A stretch of 64,000 nucleotides of DNA from Brucella tritici. Lineage in GTDB: Bacteria; Pseudomonadota; Alphaproteobacteria; Rhizobiales; Rhizobiaceae. Positions 1-9,466 of this stretch are shown piece by piece. The stretch spans positions 62,001 through 126,000 of the forward strand of contig NZ_CADEAR010000004.1 in assembly GCF_902825325.1 (NCBI RefSeq), in the 5' to 3' direction. Numbering within the stretch: position 1 is the stretch's first letter; each line of letters opens with the position of its first letter. A program made the position numbers and the translations under genes. Under the pieces are notes generated by a model. That model did no database searches. It was not told the origin of the DNA and saw nothing but the letters and a program-made list of their open reading frames with translations.

Positions 1-2
1 TT

Positions 3-1331
3 GCGCCGAAAGGCGAACTGCGCATGGGCGCTAATCCACATGCAAATGGCGGATTGCTGCGTAAAGAACTTCACACACCTGACTTCCGTCAATACGCCGT
101 TGACGTCAATGAACCGGGCGCCATCGACGCGCAATCGACCAAGATACTTGGTGAATACTTGCGGGACGTGCTCAAGCTGAATGAGCCCGAGAAAAATTTT
201 CGCGTGTTCGGCCCGGACGAGACCGCGTCGAACCGCCTCAGTGCGGTTTTCGATGCCAGTGACCGTGTGTGGATGGCTGAAACGCTCGACATAGACGATC
301 ATCTTTCTGCGGATGGTCGCGTGATGGAGGTGTTGAGCGAGAATTTATGCCAAGGCTGGTTGGAGGGATACCTGCTAACCGGCAGGCATGGTTTCTTCTC
401 CTGCTACGAAGCTTTCATCCATATCGTTGATTCCATGTTTAATCAGCACGCAAAATGGCTGCAGGTTGCCCGGGAGCTGAAATGGCGAAAGCCTGTCTCT
501 TCCCTCAACTATCTTCTGACGTCGCACGTGTGGCGTCAGGATCATAATGGCTTCTCCCATCAGGATCCTGGTTTTGTCGATCTAGTGGCCAATAAAAGCG
601 CCGATATCATCCGTGCCTATTTTCCACCCGATGCCAATACGCTGCTGTGGGTCGGCGATCATTGCCTGAAAACCTGGAATCGCGTGAACGTAATTGTTGC
701 GGGAAAGCAGCCGGAGCCTCAGTGGCTGTCAATGGATGAAGCCATCCGCCATTGCGAAGCCGGTCTCGGCATATGGAGCTGGGCCGGAACTGAGGATGGT
801 CTGGAACCCGATATCGTGATGGCATGTGCGGGCGATGTTCCGACGATGGAAACGCTTGCGGCAGTCGATCTTCTGCGGCAGTCGTTGCCGCATCTGCGTA
901 TCCGGGTAGTCAATGTCGTGGATTTAATGGTTCTTCAGTCGCCACAACAGCATCCCCATGGCATTGCTGACGAGGAGTTTGATCGGATTTTCACGACCAA
1001 CCGGCCGGTGATCTTCGCTTATCACGGCTATCCATATCTCATTCATCGGCTCGTTTATAAGCGTAGGAATCACCCGAATTTCCATGTGCGCGGCTTTATC
1101 GAACAAGGGACGACGACCACGCCCTTTGATATGACGGTCTTGAATGAGCTGGATCGGTTTCATCTAGCCATTGAGGCCATCAGGCGACTGCCACTCGGTG
1201 GCGATGTCGCAGAACCTTTGATCGCCAGATTTGTAGACAAACTGACGCTTCACAAAAAATACGTGAGAGAACATGGTGAGGATATGCCTGAAATCCGTAA
1301 CTGGAAATGGCCGTATAGGGTTGAGGCTTGA
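3..1331 (+). CDS. Phosphoketolase, C-terminal part (5' truncated by window edge)
   Basis: This is the C-terminal half or so of a thiamine-diphosphate phosphoketolase, which cleaves xylulose 5-phosphate and/or fructose 6-phosphate with phosphate to give acetyl phosphate and an aldose phosphate. The frame is open to the window edge. An internal ATG at position 24 is not the start, because the codons before it continue a typical family segment ([16 protein letters not shown]). Further family-like stretches are the [11 protein letters not shown] motif near the start and the [10 protein letters not shown] and [15 protein letters not shown] segments near the end. A full enzyme is about 790-800 residues, so roughly 350 are missing upstream. 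It ends in a normal stop and is followed by a long non-coding gap. Whether the substrate is Xu5P only or both sugars cannot be read from this part. Confidence 0.93.
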   Translation, partial: APKGELRMGANPHANGGLLRKELHTPDFRQYAVDVNEPGAIDAQSTKILGEYLRDVLKLNEPEKNFRVFGPDETASNRLSAVFDASDRVWMAETLDIDDHLSADGRVMEVLSENLCQGWLEGYLLTGRHGFFSCYEAFIHIVDSMFNQHAKWLQVARELKWRKPVSSLNYLLTSHVWRQDHNGFSHQDPGFVDLVANKSADIIRAYFPPDANTLLWVGDHCLKTWNRVNVIVAGKQPEPQWLSMDEAIRHCEAGLGIWSWAGTEDGLEPDIVMACAGDVPTMETLAAVDLLRQSLPHLRIRVVNVVDLMVLQSPQQHPHGIADEEFDRIFTTNRPVIFAYHGYPYLIHRLVYKRRNHPNFHVRGFIEQGTTTTPFDMTVLNELDRFHLAIEAIRRLPLGGDVAEPLIARFVDKLTLHKKYVREHGEDMPEIRNWKWPYRVEA

Positions 1332-1820
1332 GTGAATGGGCTTTCGCCTATGCGAAGTGGACTTGCCGTTTGTTCACTAAAAGAAGGTGTCTGAAGTCTG
1401 TATGTGAGATATTGGCTGCGGCTTCCGGTGCCGTGGCCAAGCCTATATGGTTTTCTATCTGGTGAGGTTCTTTGATAGTATCGCGCAAGCTTACCGATGA
1501 TTTTTCCATAATTAAATTTTAGGATGAGAGAAATTCACAGTGTAATTCTAAGGATCGGGCTGGCCATAGATTTTTTCTTTTTATTTCGTTCTTTGGCACA
1601 GCAGAAATAAACTCTTTCTTCCGCAGTTGGACGCAATAAATATTGAAAACTAAATTCGCCGTAAAAAGCGACCAAAAACATTTGGGATTTTATCCAGAAT
1701 GCGTTAGCGTTTCCACAGTCCCGTGGGAGGACGTGATGAAATACAGTGGGGGAGTAACCTGCAAGAACTTCCCGCTCGGCCATGGCGCCATGGCAAAATC
1801 TATTGGAGTGAGGAGGAAAT
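1332..1820. other. Intergenic region between phosphoketolase and TRAP transporter
   Basis: This 489-base stretch holds no convincing gene. The middle part (about 1500-1700) is AT-rich and is the likely promoter region of the transporter. A short weak hairpin (CTTTCGC/GCGAAG, about 1340-1356) follows the phosphoketolase stop but has no T-run. A 63-codon open frame at 1643-1834 overlaps the next gene start and has no recognisable features, so I do not call it. An ideal AGGAGG at 1811-1816 belongs to the gene at 1821. Confidence 0.6.
1779..1794. promoter_or_regulatory. 16-bp perfect palindrome in TRAP transporter leader
   Basis: GCCATGGCGCCATGGC reads identically on both strands and ends 26 bases before the start codon of the TRAP binding protein. 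It is also a direct repeat of GCCATGGC. It could be an operator or a small translational hairpin close to the ribosome binding site. No known regulator can be assigned. Confidence 0.4.
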
Positions 1821-2774
1821 ATGCAAATCTTTAATCGGAAAACAACTGTTTCTCTGGCGACTGCGCTAGGGCTGGTTTGGGGCGCGGCGCAAGCGAAAGC
1901 CGAGGAATTTGTAAATATTCTGACTGGCGGAACCAGCGGTGTCTACTATCCGCTGGGCGTTGCGATGGAAAAAATCTATTCGGGCATTCCCGACGTGCGC
2001 CCTTCGGTGCAGGCAACAAAAGCATCCATTGAGAATATCAATCTCATCAACAGCGGTCGCGGCGAAGTTGCGTTCACGCTGGGCGATTCCCTGCGCGATG
2101 CCTATGAAGGAAATGAAGCAGCCGGTTTTAAAAAGAAGCTCACCAATCTGAGCACCCTTGCAGCGATCTATCCGAATTATGTTCAGATCGTCGCCTCCAA
2201 GGAATCCGGCATCAAGACATTGGCCGATCTCAAGGGAAAGCGGCTTTCCGTCGGAGCACCGAAATCCGGGACCGAACTGAATGCACGAACCATTCTAGAG
2301 GCAGCCGGACTTTCCTATGACGACCTGGGCAAGATCGAGTATCTGCCCTTTGCAGAATCGGTCGAACTCATGAAAAATCGCCAACTGGATGCAACCTTGC
2401 AATCCTCCGGGCTTGGCGTTGCCTCGCTGCGTGATCTTGCCAATTCGGTAGACATCAACGTTGTCGAGGTTCCGGCAGACGTCATCGAGAAGATCGGCGC
2501 GCCCTATCAGGTCAACACGATCCCGGCGGATACCTACAGCGGGCAGGATAAGGATGTCGTAACGGCCTCCGTAATCAACTATCTGATCGTTCGTCCCGAT
2601 ATGGATGAGGAACTAGTCTACCAGATGACCAAGGGGCTGTTCGAGAATCTTGACCAGTTGACTGCCGCCCATTCATCGGCAAAGGCAATCAAGCTCGACA
2701 AAAACACCATAGTGTCACCTGTCCCGGTTCATCCCGGCGCGTTGCGTTACTATAAGGAAAAAGGCATCGAATAG
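1821..2774 (+). CDS. TAXI-family TRAP transporter solute-binding protein
   Basis: This is the periplasmic receptor of a TRAP transporter of the TAXI type, which captures a small organic anion such as a dicarboxylate or amino acid and passes it to the fused permease downstream. The 317-residue protein starts with a signal peptide (basic MQIFNRK, hydrophobic run, AQAKA cleavage region around residues 22-27). The mature part opens with NILTGGTSGVYYPLG, the region typical of TAXI proteins. The start at 1821 is fixed by AGGAGG five bases upstream. A hairpin followed by four T's lies between this gene and the permease, which could let the receptor be made in excess over the membrane subunit. The substrate is unknown. 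Confidence 0.93.
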   Translation: MQIFNRKTTVSLATALGLVWGAAQAKAEEFVNILTGGTSGVYYPLGVAMEKIYSGIPDVRPSVQATKASIENINLINSGRGEVAFTLGDSLRDAYEGNEAAGFKKKLTNLSTLAAIYPNYVQIVASKESGIKTLADLKGKRLSVGAPKSGTELNARTILEAAGLSYDDLGKIEYLPFAESVELMKNRQLDATLQSSGLGVASLRDLANSVDINVVEVPADVIEKIGAPYQVNTIPADTYSGQDKDVVTASVINYLIVRPDMDEELVYQMTKGLFENLDQLTAAHSSAKAIKLDKNTIVSPVPVHPGALRYYKEKGIE

Positions 2775-2796
2775 GCTGGCAGCAGTCCTGCCCAGT

Positions 2797-2836
2797 GGAC
2801 GATATCCGAGTGACATTTCACAGGTATCGTCCTTTT
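2797..2836 (+). terminator. Intra-operon hairpin with T-run
   Basis: GGACGATA (2797-2804) pairs with TATCGTCC (2825-2832), and a small inner GTGA/TCAC stem lies in the loop. Four T's follow. It sits between the TRAP binding protein and permease genes, so it may be a partial terminator or an mRNA-stabilising 3' structure that gives more receptor than permease. Confidence 0.5.
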
Positions 2837-2921
2837 CCGGCCGACGGCGCTCGATCCCTGTCAATCGGATCGCTCCCGTAACTGTTCATTTCAACTTGCA
2901 TAATCTGATGAAGGTTCGTTC

Positions 2922-5027
2922 ATGACGCAGAGCGAGAACAGCGCCGTTGAATCGGCTGAGCATATTCCCGCCTGGGGTGTCGGCGCAGGCGCAAAAATCC
3001 TGTTTGCCATCGCCGTGGCTTTTTCGGTTTTCCAGCTTTGGACTTCTGCCTATTCACCATTGCCAAGTCAGGTGGTCCGCTCCATCCATGTCGGATTTCT
3101 GCTTCTGCTTCTCTTCGGCCTCTATGCCAATGCGAGTACGGTCGCTGCCAAGCGAGCGGCGTTCTGGCTGGCTGCCATTGTCGCTTTCGCGCTCAGTCTT
3201 TACCATTGGATTTTCTACGAAGATCTGGTGATCCGGGCTGGCGAACCCAATACGCTCGATATCGTGATAGGCATTCTTGTGGTCGGTCTCGTCTTCTGGG
3301 CGGGCAAAAAGATGATGGGCTGGACCTTGCCGCTCATCTGCGCGATCTTTTTGGCTTACGGTCTGTTCGGGCAATATCTGCCGCATCCATTCAATCATCG
3401 CGGATATGATTTCGAGCAGGTGGTCGAGGTTCTCTTTCTGGGAACAGAGGGAATTTACGGCACGCCGATCTATGTCTCATCGAGTTATATTTTCCTTTTC
3501 ATCCTGTTCGGGGCATTTCTCGAACGCGCTGGCATGATCCAACTCTTCAACGACATTGCCATGGGAACGGTCGGCGCGTCGCGGGGCGGGCCAGCAAAAG
3601 TTTCGGTAATCTCGTCCGCACTCATGGGGACGATCAACGGTTCCGGTGTCGCCAATGTGGTAACGACAGGCGCGTTCACCATTCCACTCATGAAGCGTTC
3701 CGGCTTTCGCCCGGCCTTTGCCGGTGGTGTCGAAGCAGTGGCCTCGATGGGCGGCCAGATCATGCCGCCGGTCATGGGCGCGGTTGCCTTTATCATGGCT
3801 GAAACGCTCGGCCTGCCCTATGTCGAGATCGTCAAGGCGGCAATCGTTCCCGCAATTCTCTACTTCATAACTGTCTTCGTGATGGTTGATCTTGAAGCGC
3901 GTCGTCTCAAGATGAAGGGCCTCAATAAAAGCGAAATGCCAAGCGCGCTTGAAGCAATCCGAAAGCGCTGGTTTCTGGTTCTGCCGCTGGTCGCATTGGT
4001 ATGGCTGCTTTTCTCGGGCTATACGCCACTTTTTGCAGGCACGGTTGGCCTCAGCCTGACCGCGCTCATCATCCTCGGTGTGCCGGTTTCCGGCTCCATG
4101 TCGATGCCGCTGCGCGTGCTGTTCTGGGTCGCGCTCGGCGTCATGTCGGCTGCGGCTTTCGGCACCACCTTCAATATATTCGGCTATGTCCTGCGCGGCA
4201 TCACACTGATCATCTGCCTCGTTGCGCTGTTGGTCGCGATAAATTTTCTGGTGCGCGGCGGACGTGCAACGCTGAACCTTTGCCTCGAAAGCCTCGCGGA
4301 AGGTGCCAAGAATGCGCTGCCTGTGGGCATCGCCTGTGCGCTGGTTGGCGTCATCATCGGCATTCTGGCGCTGACTGGTGCCGGATCAACTTTCGCACGC
4401 GTGATCGTCAGTGTAGGAGAAAACTCGCTCTTCTTCTCGCTGGTATTGACCATGCTGGCCTGTCTCGTGCTCGGTATGGGCATTCCGACCATTCCAAATT
4501 ACATCATCACATCCTCGATAGCTGGACCGGCGCTCCTTCACCTCGAAGTGCCGCTGCTGGTGTCGCATATGTTCGTCTTTTATTTTGGCATCATGGCCGA
4601 CCTCACTCCGCCTGTCGCGCTCGCAGCTTTTGCAGCGGCGCCGATTGCGCGAGAGTCCGGCATGAAGATCGGCATGCAGGCGATCCGGATCGCGGTTGCG
4701 GGTTTTGCAGTGCCCTTCATGGCAGTGTACGAGCCGGTTATCATGCTTCAGGAGGGCGGGCCTCTTTCCGAAAAATTCGGTTTCTGGCCCGCCTTCGTCT
4801 ATATGTTCATCAAGGCGCTGCTCAGCATTCTGCTTTGGGGAGCGGCCGCCATCGGCCATCTTCGAACACCGTTGAAGATGTGGGAACGCATATGGGCTTT
4901 CGTTGCCATTGCTCTGATGCTCGCCACCTATCCCTTTAGCGATGAGCTCGGCTTTGCGGCCTGTGCGGCCTTTCTTGTCTGGCATTTCTGGAGATCGCGA
5001 CCTTCCGTCGTCGCGTCATCAGGTTGA
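2922..5027 (+). CDS. TRAP transporter fused permease (4TM/12TM)
   Basis: This is the inner-membrane part of the TAXI TRAP transporter, with the small (4 TM) and large (12 TM) subunits fused in one 701-residue polypeptide, as is usual in the TAXI class. The first roughly 170 residues hold about four hydrophobic segments. The large domain then carries conserved blocks such as SRGGPAKVSVISSALMGTI and GGQIMPPVMGAVAFIMAE. Later blocks include MGIPTIPNYI and ADLTPPVALAAFAAA. It acts as an ion-coupled importer with the receptor encoded at 1821. Its stop overlaps the ATG of the DUF1850 gene by one base, so the two are probably translationally coupled. Confidence 0.95.
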   Translation: MTQSENSAVESAEHIPAWGVGAGAKILFAIAVAFSVFQLWTSAYSPLPSQVVRSIHVGFLLLLLFGLYANASTVAAKRAAFWLAAIVAFALSLYHWIFYEDLVIRAGEPNTLDIVIGILVVGLVFWAGKKMMGWTLPLICAIFLAYGLFGQYLPHPFNHRGYDFEQVVEVLFLGTEGIYGTPIYVSSSYIFLFILFGAFLERAGMIQLFNDIAMGTVGASRGGPAKVSVISSALMGTINGSGVANVVTTGAFTIPLMKRSGFRPAFAGGVEAVASMGGQIMPPVMGAVAFIMAETLGLPYVEIVKAAIVPAILYFITVFVMVDLEARRLKMKGLNKSEMPSALEAIRKRWFLVLPLVALVWLLFSGYTPLFAGTVGLSLTALIILGVPVSGSMSMPLRVLFWVALGVMSAAAFGTTFNIFGYVLRGITLIICLVALLVAINFLVRGGRATLNLCLESLAEGAKNALPVGIACALVGVIIGILALTGAGSTFARVIVSVGENSLFFSLVLTMLACLVLGMGIPTIPNYIITSSIAGPALLHLEVPLLVSHMFVFYFGIMADLTPPVALAAFAAAPIARESGMKIGMQAIRIAVAGFAVPFMAVYEPVIMLQEGGPLSEKFGFWPAFVYMFIKALLSILLWGAAAIGHLRTPLKMWERIWAFVAIALMLATYPFSDELGFAACAAFLVWHFWRSRPSVVASSG

Positions 5028-5386
5028 TGGCAGTCTGCATTGCAACGGCTGGCGGCGCACTCAAAATCGCCGCCACAAGCTTTCTGCTCTCATGGACGCA
5101 CAGCGTTGAGAAAGTGCCGTGGCAGGAGTCCTGGAATGTTACGTCGCAGGGACTGGTCTTGTCCGAGGCGCGCATCAAAGGCTCCGGCGCTGGCATGGAC
5201 CCGCCTGCAGATGCTGTTCTCAAGAATGGCTGGTATGTTTATCACCCAGCCATTCCTCCACGCCGGGAAATCGTCCTCGCCGCCTCCGGCAAGACAGGCG
5301 GGGGCTGGACGTTCTGCTCAGGGCAAAAATGTATCGAGCTGGGCAAGGCCGCGGAAAAGCTAATCCATATCAAACCTTGTGAATAG
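5027..5386 (+). CDS. DUF1850 domain protein, TRAP-associated
   Basis: This is a 119-residue protein of the DUF1850 type, a family commonly encoded next to TAXI TRAP transporters and without a defined function. It begins with a hydrophobic N-terminus (MAVCIATAGGALKIAATSFLL) that may be a signal or anchor. The segment SFLLSWTHSVEKVPWQESW is typical of the family. I chose the ATG at 5027, which overlaps the permease stop by one base, over an upstream TTG at 5024. A cysteine pair (CSGQKC) lies near the C-terminus. The most likely role is as an exported accessory factor for the transporter, which is inferred from context only. Confidence 0.8.
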   Translation: MAVCIATAGGALKIAATSFLLSWTHSVEKVPWQESWNVTSQGLVLSEARIKGSGAGMDPPADAVLKNGWYVYHPAIPPRREIVLAASGKTGGGWTFCSGQKCIELGKAAEKLIHIKPCE

Positions 5387-5605
5387 GTTCGTCAGCGAGC
5401 GGTACTGCATGGCGTCAAAAATGGACGCAAGGATAAGATTCCGGATTCTACGCTAACGACTCATGTCTCCGGCGCCGCTATCTTCAATCATCTAGTAAAG
5501 CAAGCAAAGAAACATTGACCAGTGCGCTTCAATTCGAACGCGCGGACGGAATTGCTTTGCATTTTACCAGATAGCGCAAGTGAAGTAATAGCGTTGGAGG
5601 ATCTC

Positions 5606-6616
5606 GTGAGTATAAACTTTAGATCATTGTGTATATCTGCGGATCGCATGGCAACACGGCGTATTCTCGTAGCAGGCGGTGCAGGATTTCTCGGTTCTCA
5701 TCTTTGCGAGCGTCTTCTGAACGAAGGAAACTTTGTCATCTGTGTCGATAATTTTTCGACGGGACGGCTCGAGAACATCCGCAATCTGCTGCGTTATGAC
5801 ACGTTCAGCTTTGTGCGCCACGATATTGTCCATCCGATCGATCTGCCTGTAGACGAGATCTACAATCTGGCCTGCCCGGCATCGCCGCCGCACTATCAGG
5901 CCGATCCGGTTCACACGATGAAGACGAGCGTCATGGGCTCGCTCAATCTGCTTGAGCTGGCAGCGCATTATCAGGCCCGGATTTTCCAGGCTTCGACGTC
6001 GGAAGTGTATGGCGATCCGCAAACGCATCCGCAACCGGAAGCCTATTGGGGTAATGTAAACTCCTTCGGTCCCCGGTCATGCTACGACGAAGGCAAGCGC
6101 TCAGCCGAAACGCTGTTTTACGATTTTCACAAGCAGTATGGCGTCGATATCCGTATCGTGCGCATCTTCAATACCTATGGCCCGCGCATGCGGCCCGACG
6201 ATGGCCGTGTCGTGTCGAACTTCATCGTACAGGCCCTCAAGGGCGAAGAAATCACCATCTATGGCGACGGCTCGCAGACCCGTTCCTTCTGCTATGTCGA
6301 AGATCTTATCGAAGGTTTCAGCCGGTTGATGAACAGCCAGATTCAGAAGCCCGTCAATCTCGGCAATCCGGGAGAATTCACTGTCCGCGAGCTGGCCGAA
6401 CAGATCATTGCGCTGACCGGTTCGGCGTCGCGCATTGTCTATCGTCCGCTGCCCACCGACGATCCGCGCCAGCGGCGTCCGGACATCATGCTGGCAAAGC
6501 GCGAGCTTGGCTGGGAACCACAGATAGCACTTGTCGAAGGGCTGAAGCAGACGATCGCCTATTTCGAACGCCAGTTGGCCAGACCCTCTGGTGAGCTTTT
6601 CGAGGTGGCAAGATGA
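5606..6616 (+). CDS. UDP-glucuronate decarboxylase (UDP-xylose synthase)
   Basis: This is an extended short-chain dehydrogenase that converts UDP-glucuronate to UDP-xylose with tightly bound NAD. The N-terminus shows the nucleotide-binding GGAGFLGSH motif, followed by [21 protein letters not shown] and the catalytic TSEVYGDP and CYDEGKR (Tyr-x3-Lys) motifs. These blocks are characteristic of the decarboxylase rather than of plain epimerases. The open frame extends upstream to 5522, but GTG 5606 is preceded by GGAGG at 5596-5600. An ATG at 5648 is the next alternative and would still keep the whole Rossmann fold. Its stop overlaps the galE start by four bases (ATGA). With ugd at 9467 the cluster can make UDP-xylose from UDP-glucose. 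Confidence 0.9.
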   Translation: MSINFRSLCISADRMATRRILVAGGAGFLGSHLCERLLNEGNFVICVDNFSTGRLENIRNLLRYDTFSFVRHDIVHPIDLPVDEIYNLACPASPPHYQADPVHTMKTSVMGSLNLLELAAHYQARIFQASTSEVYGDPQTHPQPEAYWGNVNSFGPRSCYDEGKRSAETLFYDFHKQYGVDIRIVRIFNTYGPRMRPDDGRVVSNFIVQALKGEEITIYGDGSQTRSFCYVEDLIEGFSRLMNSQIQKPVNLGNPGEFTVRELAEQIIALTGSASRIVYRPLPTDDPRQRRPDIMLAKRELGWEPQIALVEGLKQTIAYFERQLARPSGELFEVAR

Positions 6617-7599
6617 CCCGGCAGAACATACTCGTTACCGGTGGCGCGGGCTTCATTGGCAGCCATACGGCCAAGCTTCTGCATAGGAGCGGATTTTCCC
6701 CGGTCGTCTATGACAACCTGTCGACCGGTCACAGGTCTTCCGTGCGCTGGGGTGATTTTGTCGAAGGCGATACGCTTTCGCAGGAGCAGCTCATTGCTGC
6801 AATCAGGACCTTTGATCCGGCAGCCATCATCCACTTTGCGGCCTCGGCCTATGTGGGTGAATCCGTCACGGATCCGGCAAAATATTATCGCAACAATGTC
6901 GGCGGCATCCAATCCGTTCTGGAAGCCAGTCGCCTGACAGGCGGGCGCCCGGTCATCTTCTCATCGAGCTGTGCCACCTACGGTATTCCTGATGTGCTGC
7001 CGATCCGCGAAGGCGAAACGCAAAATCCGATCAATCCCTATGGCCGCACAAAGCTGATCGCGGAACATATGCTGGCCGATTATTCGGCCGCCTATGGCAT
7101 GCCCTATGCGGCGTTGCGCTACTTCAATGCCTGCGGTGCCGATCTGGATGGCGAACTGGGCGAAAAGCACGATCCCGAAACCCATCTGATACCGCGCGCC
7201 ATGCTGGCTGCGGCGGGGAGGGCGGACTGTCTCGAAGTGTTCGGCGACGATTATGATACGCCGGATGGCACCTGCATCCGCGATTATATCCATGTGGTCG
7301 ATCTGGCGCGGGCACATGTGCTTGCAGTCGAGCATCTTCTGAATGGCGGCGACAATCTCATCCTTAATCTGGGAACCGGGCGCGGAACATCCATCAAGGA
7401 AATCGTGGATGCGATAGACCGGCTGACCGGACGCACGGTGCCTGTCGAAATGCGTGCGCGCCGGGCAGGCGATCCGCCGGTGCTTTATGCCGATCCGGCA
7501 GAAGCTGCAGCAAAGCTTGGCTTTCGCACGCTCCATTCCGATCTCGATACGATCATCCGCACTGCCGCGCCCTTCTTTGGTCTGGAGATACGAACATGA
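6613..7599 (+). CDS. galE: UDP-glucose 4-epimerase
   Basis: This 328-residue NAD-dependent epimerase interconverts UDP-glucose and UDP-galactose. The GGAGFIGSH motif is near residue 10, with YDNLSTGH, the FSSSCATYG serine motif and NPYGRTK (Tyr-x3-Lys) after it, then [10 protein letters not shown] and the [10 protein letters not shown] block typical of GalE. Length and motif order are normal. It overlaps its neighbours on both sides by ATGA junctions, so it is translated as part of the polysaccharide operon. It presumably supplies UDP-galactose for that polymer. A preference for UDP-GlcNAc or a uronate epimer cannot be excluded. Confidence 0.92.
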   Translation: MTRQNILVTGGAGFIGSHTAKLLHRSGFSPVVYDNLSTGHRSSVRWGDFVEGDTLSQEQLIAAIRTFDPAAIIHFAASAYVGESVTDPAKYYRNNVGGIQSVLEASRLTGGRPVIFSSSCATYGIPDVLPIREGETQNPINPYGRTKLIAEHMLADYSAAYGMPYAALRYFNACGADLDGELGEKHDPETHLIPRAMLAAAGRADCLEVFGDDYDTPDGTCIRDYIHVVDLARAHVLAVEHLLNGGDNLILNLGTGRGTSIKEIVDAIDRLTGRTVPVEMRARRAGDPPVLYADPAEAAAKLGFRTLHSDLDTIIRTAAPFFGLEIRT

Positions 7600-9446
7600 C
7601 ACGGCGCGAGCTTCATCCAGCCGTTGATGGCGATACAGGCGAAACGGAACCATTGCTGGCCCCCATCTTCACTGGCCGCGAGCGGGCGGAATATGTGGTG
7701 GGCATTGTCCTGTGGGCCCTCGCCATCGCCTATTTCTGGCAATGGTGGTTCATCAGCGCAAAGCACAATCATCTACTCGGCTCCATTCTGGTGACGGCAC
7801 TCTTGGCGTGGATCACGATCCTGCCGCTTTACTTCATCACGGTTTTCTTCCATGCAGCGCGCCCGACCGGCCCGCTTCGCATTCCTGCCGGAAGCCGCGT
7901 CGCCATGGTCGTCACCAAGGCTCCGTCAGAGCCCTTCGAGGTGGTGGCTGAAACGTTGCGCGCCATGCTGGCGCAGGATGTGCCGCACGATACCTGGCTT
8001 GCCGATGAGGACCCTTCGCCCTCGACGCTTGCCTGGTGTCGTGAGCATGGCGTGTTCGTTTCCACGCGCAAGGGCCGCGCCGACTATCATCGGCAGATCT
8101 GGCCGCGCCGTACCCGGTGCAAGGAAGGCAATCTTGCTTTCTTCTACGATCACTATGGCTATGAGCGCTATGATTTCGTCTCGCAGCTCGACGCCGACCA
8201 TGTGCCTGAACCGGGCTATCTCTTCAATATCCTGCGGCCTTTTGCCGATCCGGCTGTCGGTTATGTTTCCGCACCGAGCATTTGTGATCGCAATGCGCAT
8301 GAAAGCTGGTCGGCGCGCGGACGTCTCTATGTGGAAGCCAGCATGCATGGCTCGCTGCAGGCCGGTTACAATGGCGGCTTTGCCCCGCTCTGCATCGGTT
8401 CGCACTATGCCGTGCGGACGGCAGCGCTGAAGGAAATCGGCGGACTTGGGCCGGAACTGGCCGAGGATCATTCCACGACCCTGTTCATGAACGCGTATGG
8501 CTGGCGTGGTGTTCATGCGCTGGACGCCATCGCCCATGGTGACGGCCCGCGCACCTTCGCCGATCTCGTGACGCAGGAGTTCCAGTGGTCGCGCAGCCTT
8601 GTGATGATTCTGCTGCAATATACGCCGAAGCTGATCGGGCGGCTGCCGCTGCGCCTGAAGCTCCAGTTCCTGTTCTCGCAGCTCTGGTATCCTCTCTATG
8701 CATTCTTTCTGGCGCTGGCATTCGTTCTGCCGATAGTCATTCTGGCTTATGGCGATAATTTCGTCAGCGTTACCTATCCCGCCTTCCTTATGCACTTCTT
8801 GCCACTATCGCTCGTGACTTTGGCGCTGGCATTCTGGTGGCGGTCGAGCAAGACATTCCGTCCGGTCGACGGCAGGATTTTCAGTTGGGAAGCGATGCTG
8901 TTCCTGCTGGCACGGTGGCCCTGGGCTCTGGCTGGCACCTTCGCAGCCTTCCGCGACTGGCTGACCGGTTCCTTTGTCGATTTTCGTGTCACGCCCAAAG
9001 GCTCATCCGAGGTGGATCCGGTGCCGCTGCGGGTGATTGCTCCCTATGCGCTGATCTCCGGTCTCTCCATCCTGCCGGTGTTCGTCGTCAGGGATGCCCA
9101 TGAAACGCGGGGCTTCTTCATTTTCGCCATCGTCAATGCGTGTTCCTACCTGTTCCTGTTGGCGATGATCGTGATTCAGCACACCCGCGAAAATCAGGTG
9201 CGGATGACGAGCCGCCTCTATCGACCGGTGTTGGCATGCAGCTTTACCGCGCTGGTGGCACTGACCGGCTTCACGACTGTTGAACGTGGACGCGACGGTA
9301 TCGAGGCGCTGAGCTGGGGCACGAAAAGCTTCACGATATTTGACGATCGCTTCTCGGTCGCCGGTGCCGGTGTGGGCGGACGCGATCTCCACCGGACAAT
9401 TTTCAATCCACGCTGGCGTACGGATACTGCCAGCACAGAGAACTAG
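7596..9446 (+). CDS. Membrane-bound family 2 glycosyltransferase (polysaccharide synthase)
   Basis: This is a 616-residue processive-type glycosyltransferase of the cellulose synthase/hyaluronan synthase fold. Two hydrophobic segments (about residues 30-90) precede a cytoplasmic GT2 domain with a DED acidic motif (near 136), the metal-binding DADH (near 198), an EDHST acid motif (near 289) and QEFQWSR (near 326, the Q-x2-R-W-like acceptor motif). At least five further membrane segments follow. I see no PilZ domain and no adjacent BcsB partner. It should polymerise a sugar from the UDP-xylose, UDP-galactose or UDP-glucuronate made by its neighbours, or UDP-glucose, and export the chain across the inner membrane. 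The product is not predictable from sequence alone. Confidence 0.85.
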   Translation: MTRRELHPAVDGDTGETEPLLAPIFTGRERAEYVVGIVLWALAIAYFWQWWFISAKHNHLLGSILVTALLAWITILPLYFITVFFHAARPTGPLRIPAGSRVAMVVTKAPSEPFEVVAETLRAMLAQDVPHDTWLADEDPSPSTLAWCREHGVFVSTRKGRADYHRQIWPRRTRCKEGNLAFFYDHYGYERYDFVSQLDADHVPEPGYLFNILRPFADPAVGYVSAPSICDRNAHESWSARGRLYVEASMHGSLQAGYNGGFAPLCIGSHYAVRTAALKEIGGLGPELAEDHSTTLFMNAYGWRGVHALDAIAHGDGPRTFADLVTQEFQWSRSLVMILLQYTPKLIGRLPLRLKLQFLFSQLWYPLYAFFLALAFVLPIVILAYGDNFVSVTYPAFLMHFLPLSLVTLALAFWWRSSKTFRPVDGRIFSWEAMLFLLARWPWALAGTFAAFRDWLTGSFVDFRVTPKGSSEVDPVPLRVIAPYALISGLSILPVFVVRDAHETRGFFIFAIVNACSYLFLLAMIVIQHTRENQVRMTSRLYRPVLACSFTALVALTGFTTVERGRDGIEALSWGTKSFTIFDDRFSVAGAGVGGRDLHRTIFNPRWRTDTASTEN

Positions 9447-9466
9447 GCGAAAGAGGCGCGACGATT

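Noticed and set aside
1643-1834. 63-codon open frame before the TRAP binding protein
   Set aside because: It overlaps the next gene's start, has no good ribosome binding site of its own and no recognisable sequence; the strong AGGAGG inside it serves the gene at 1821.
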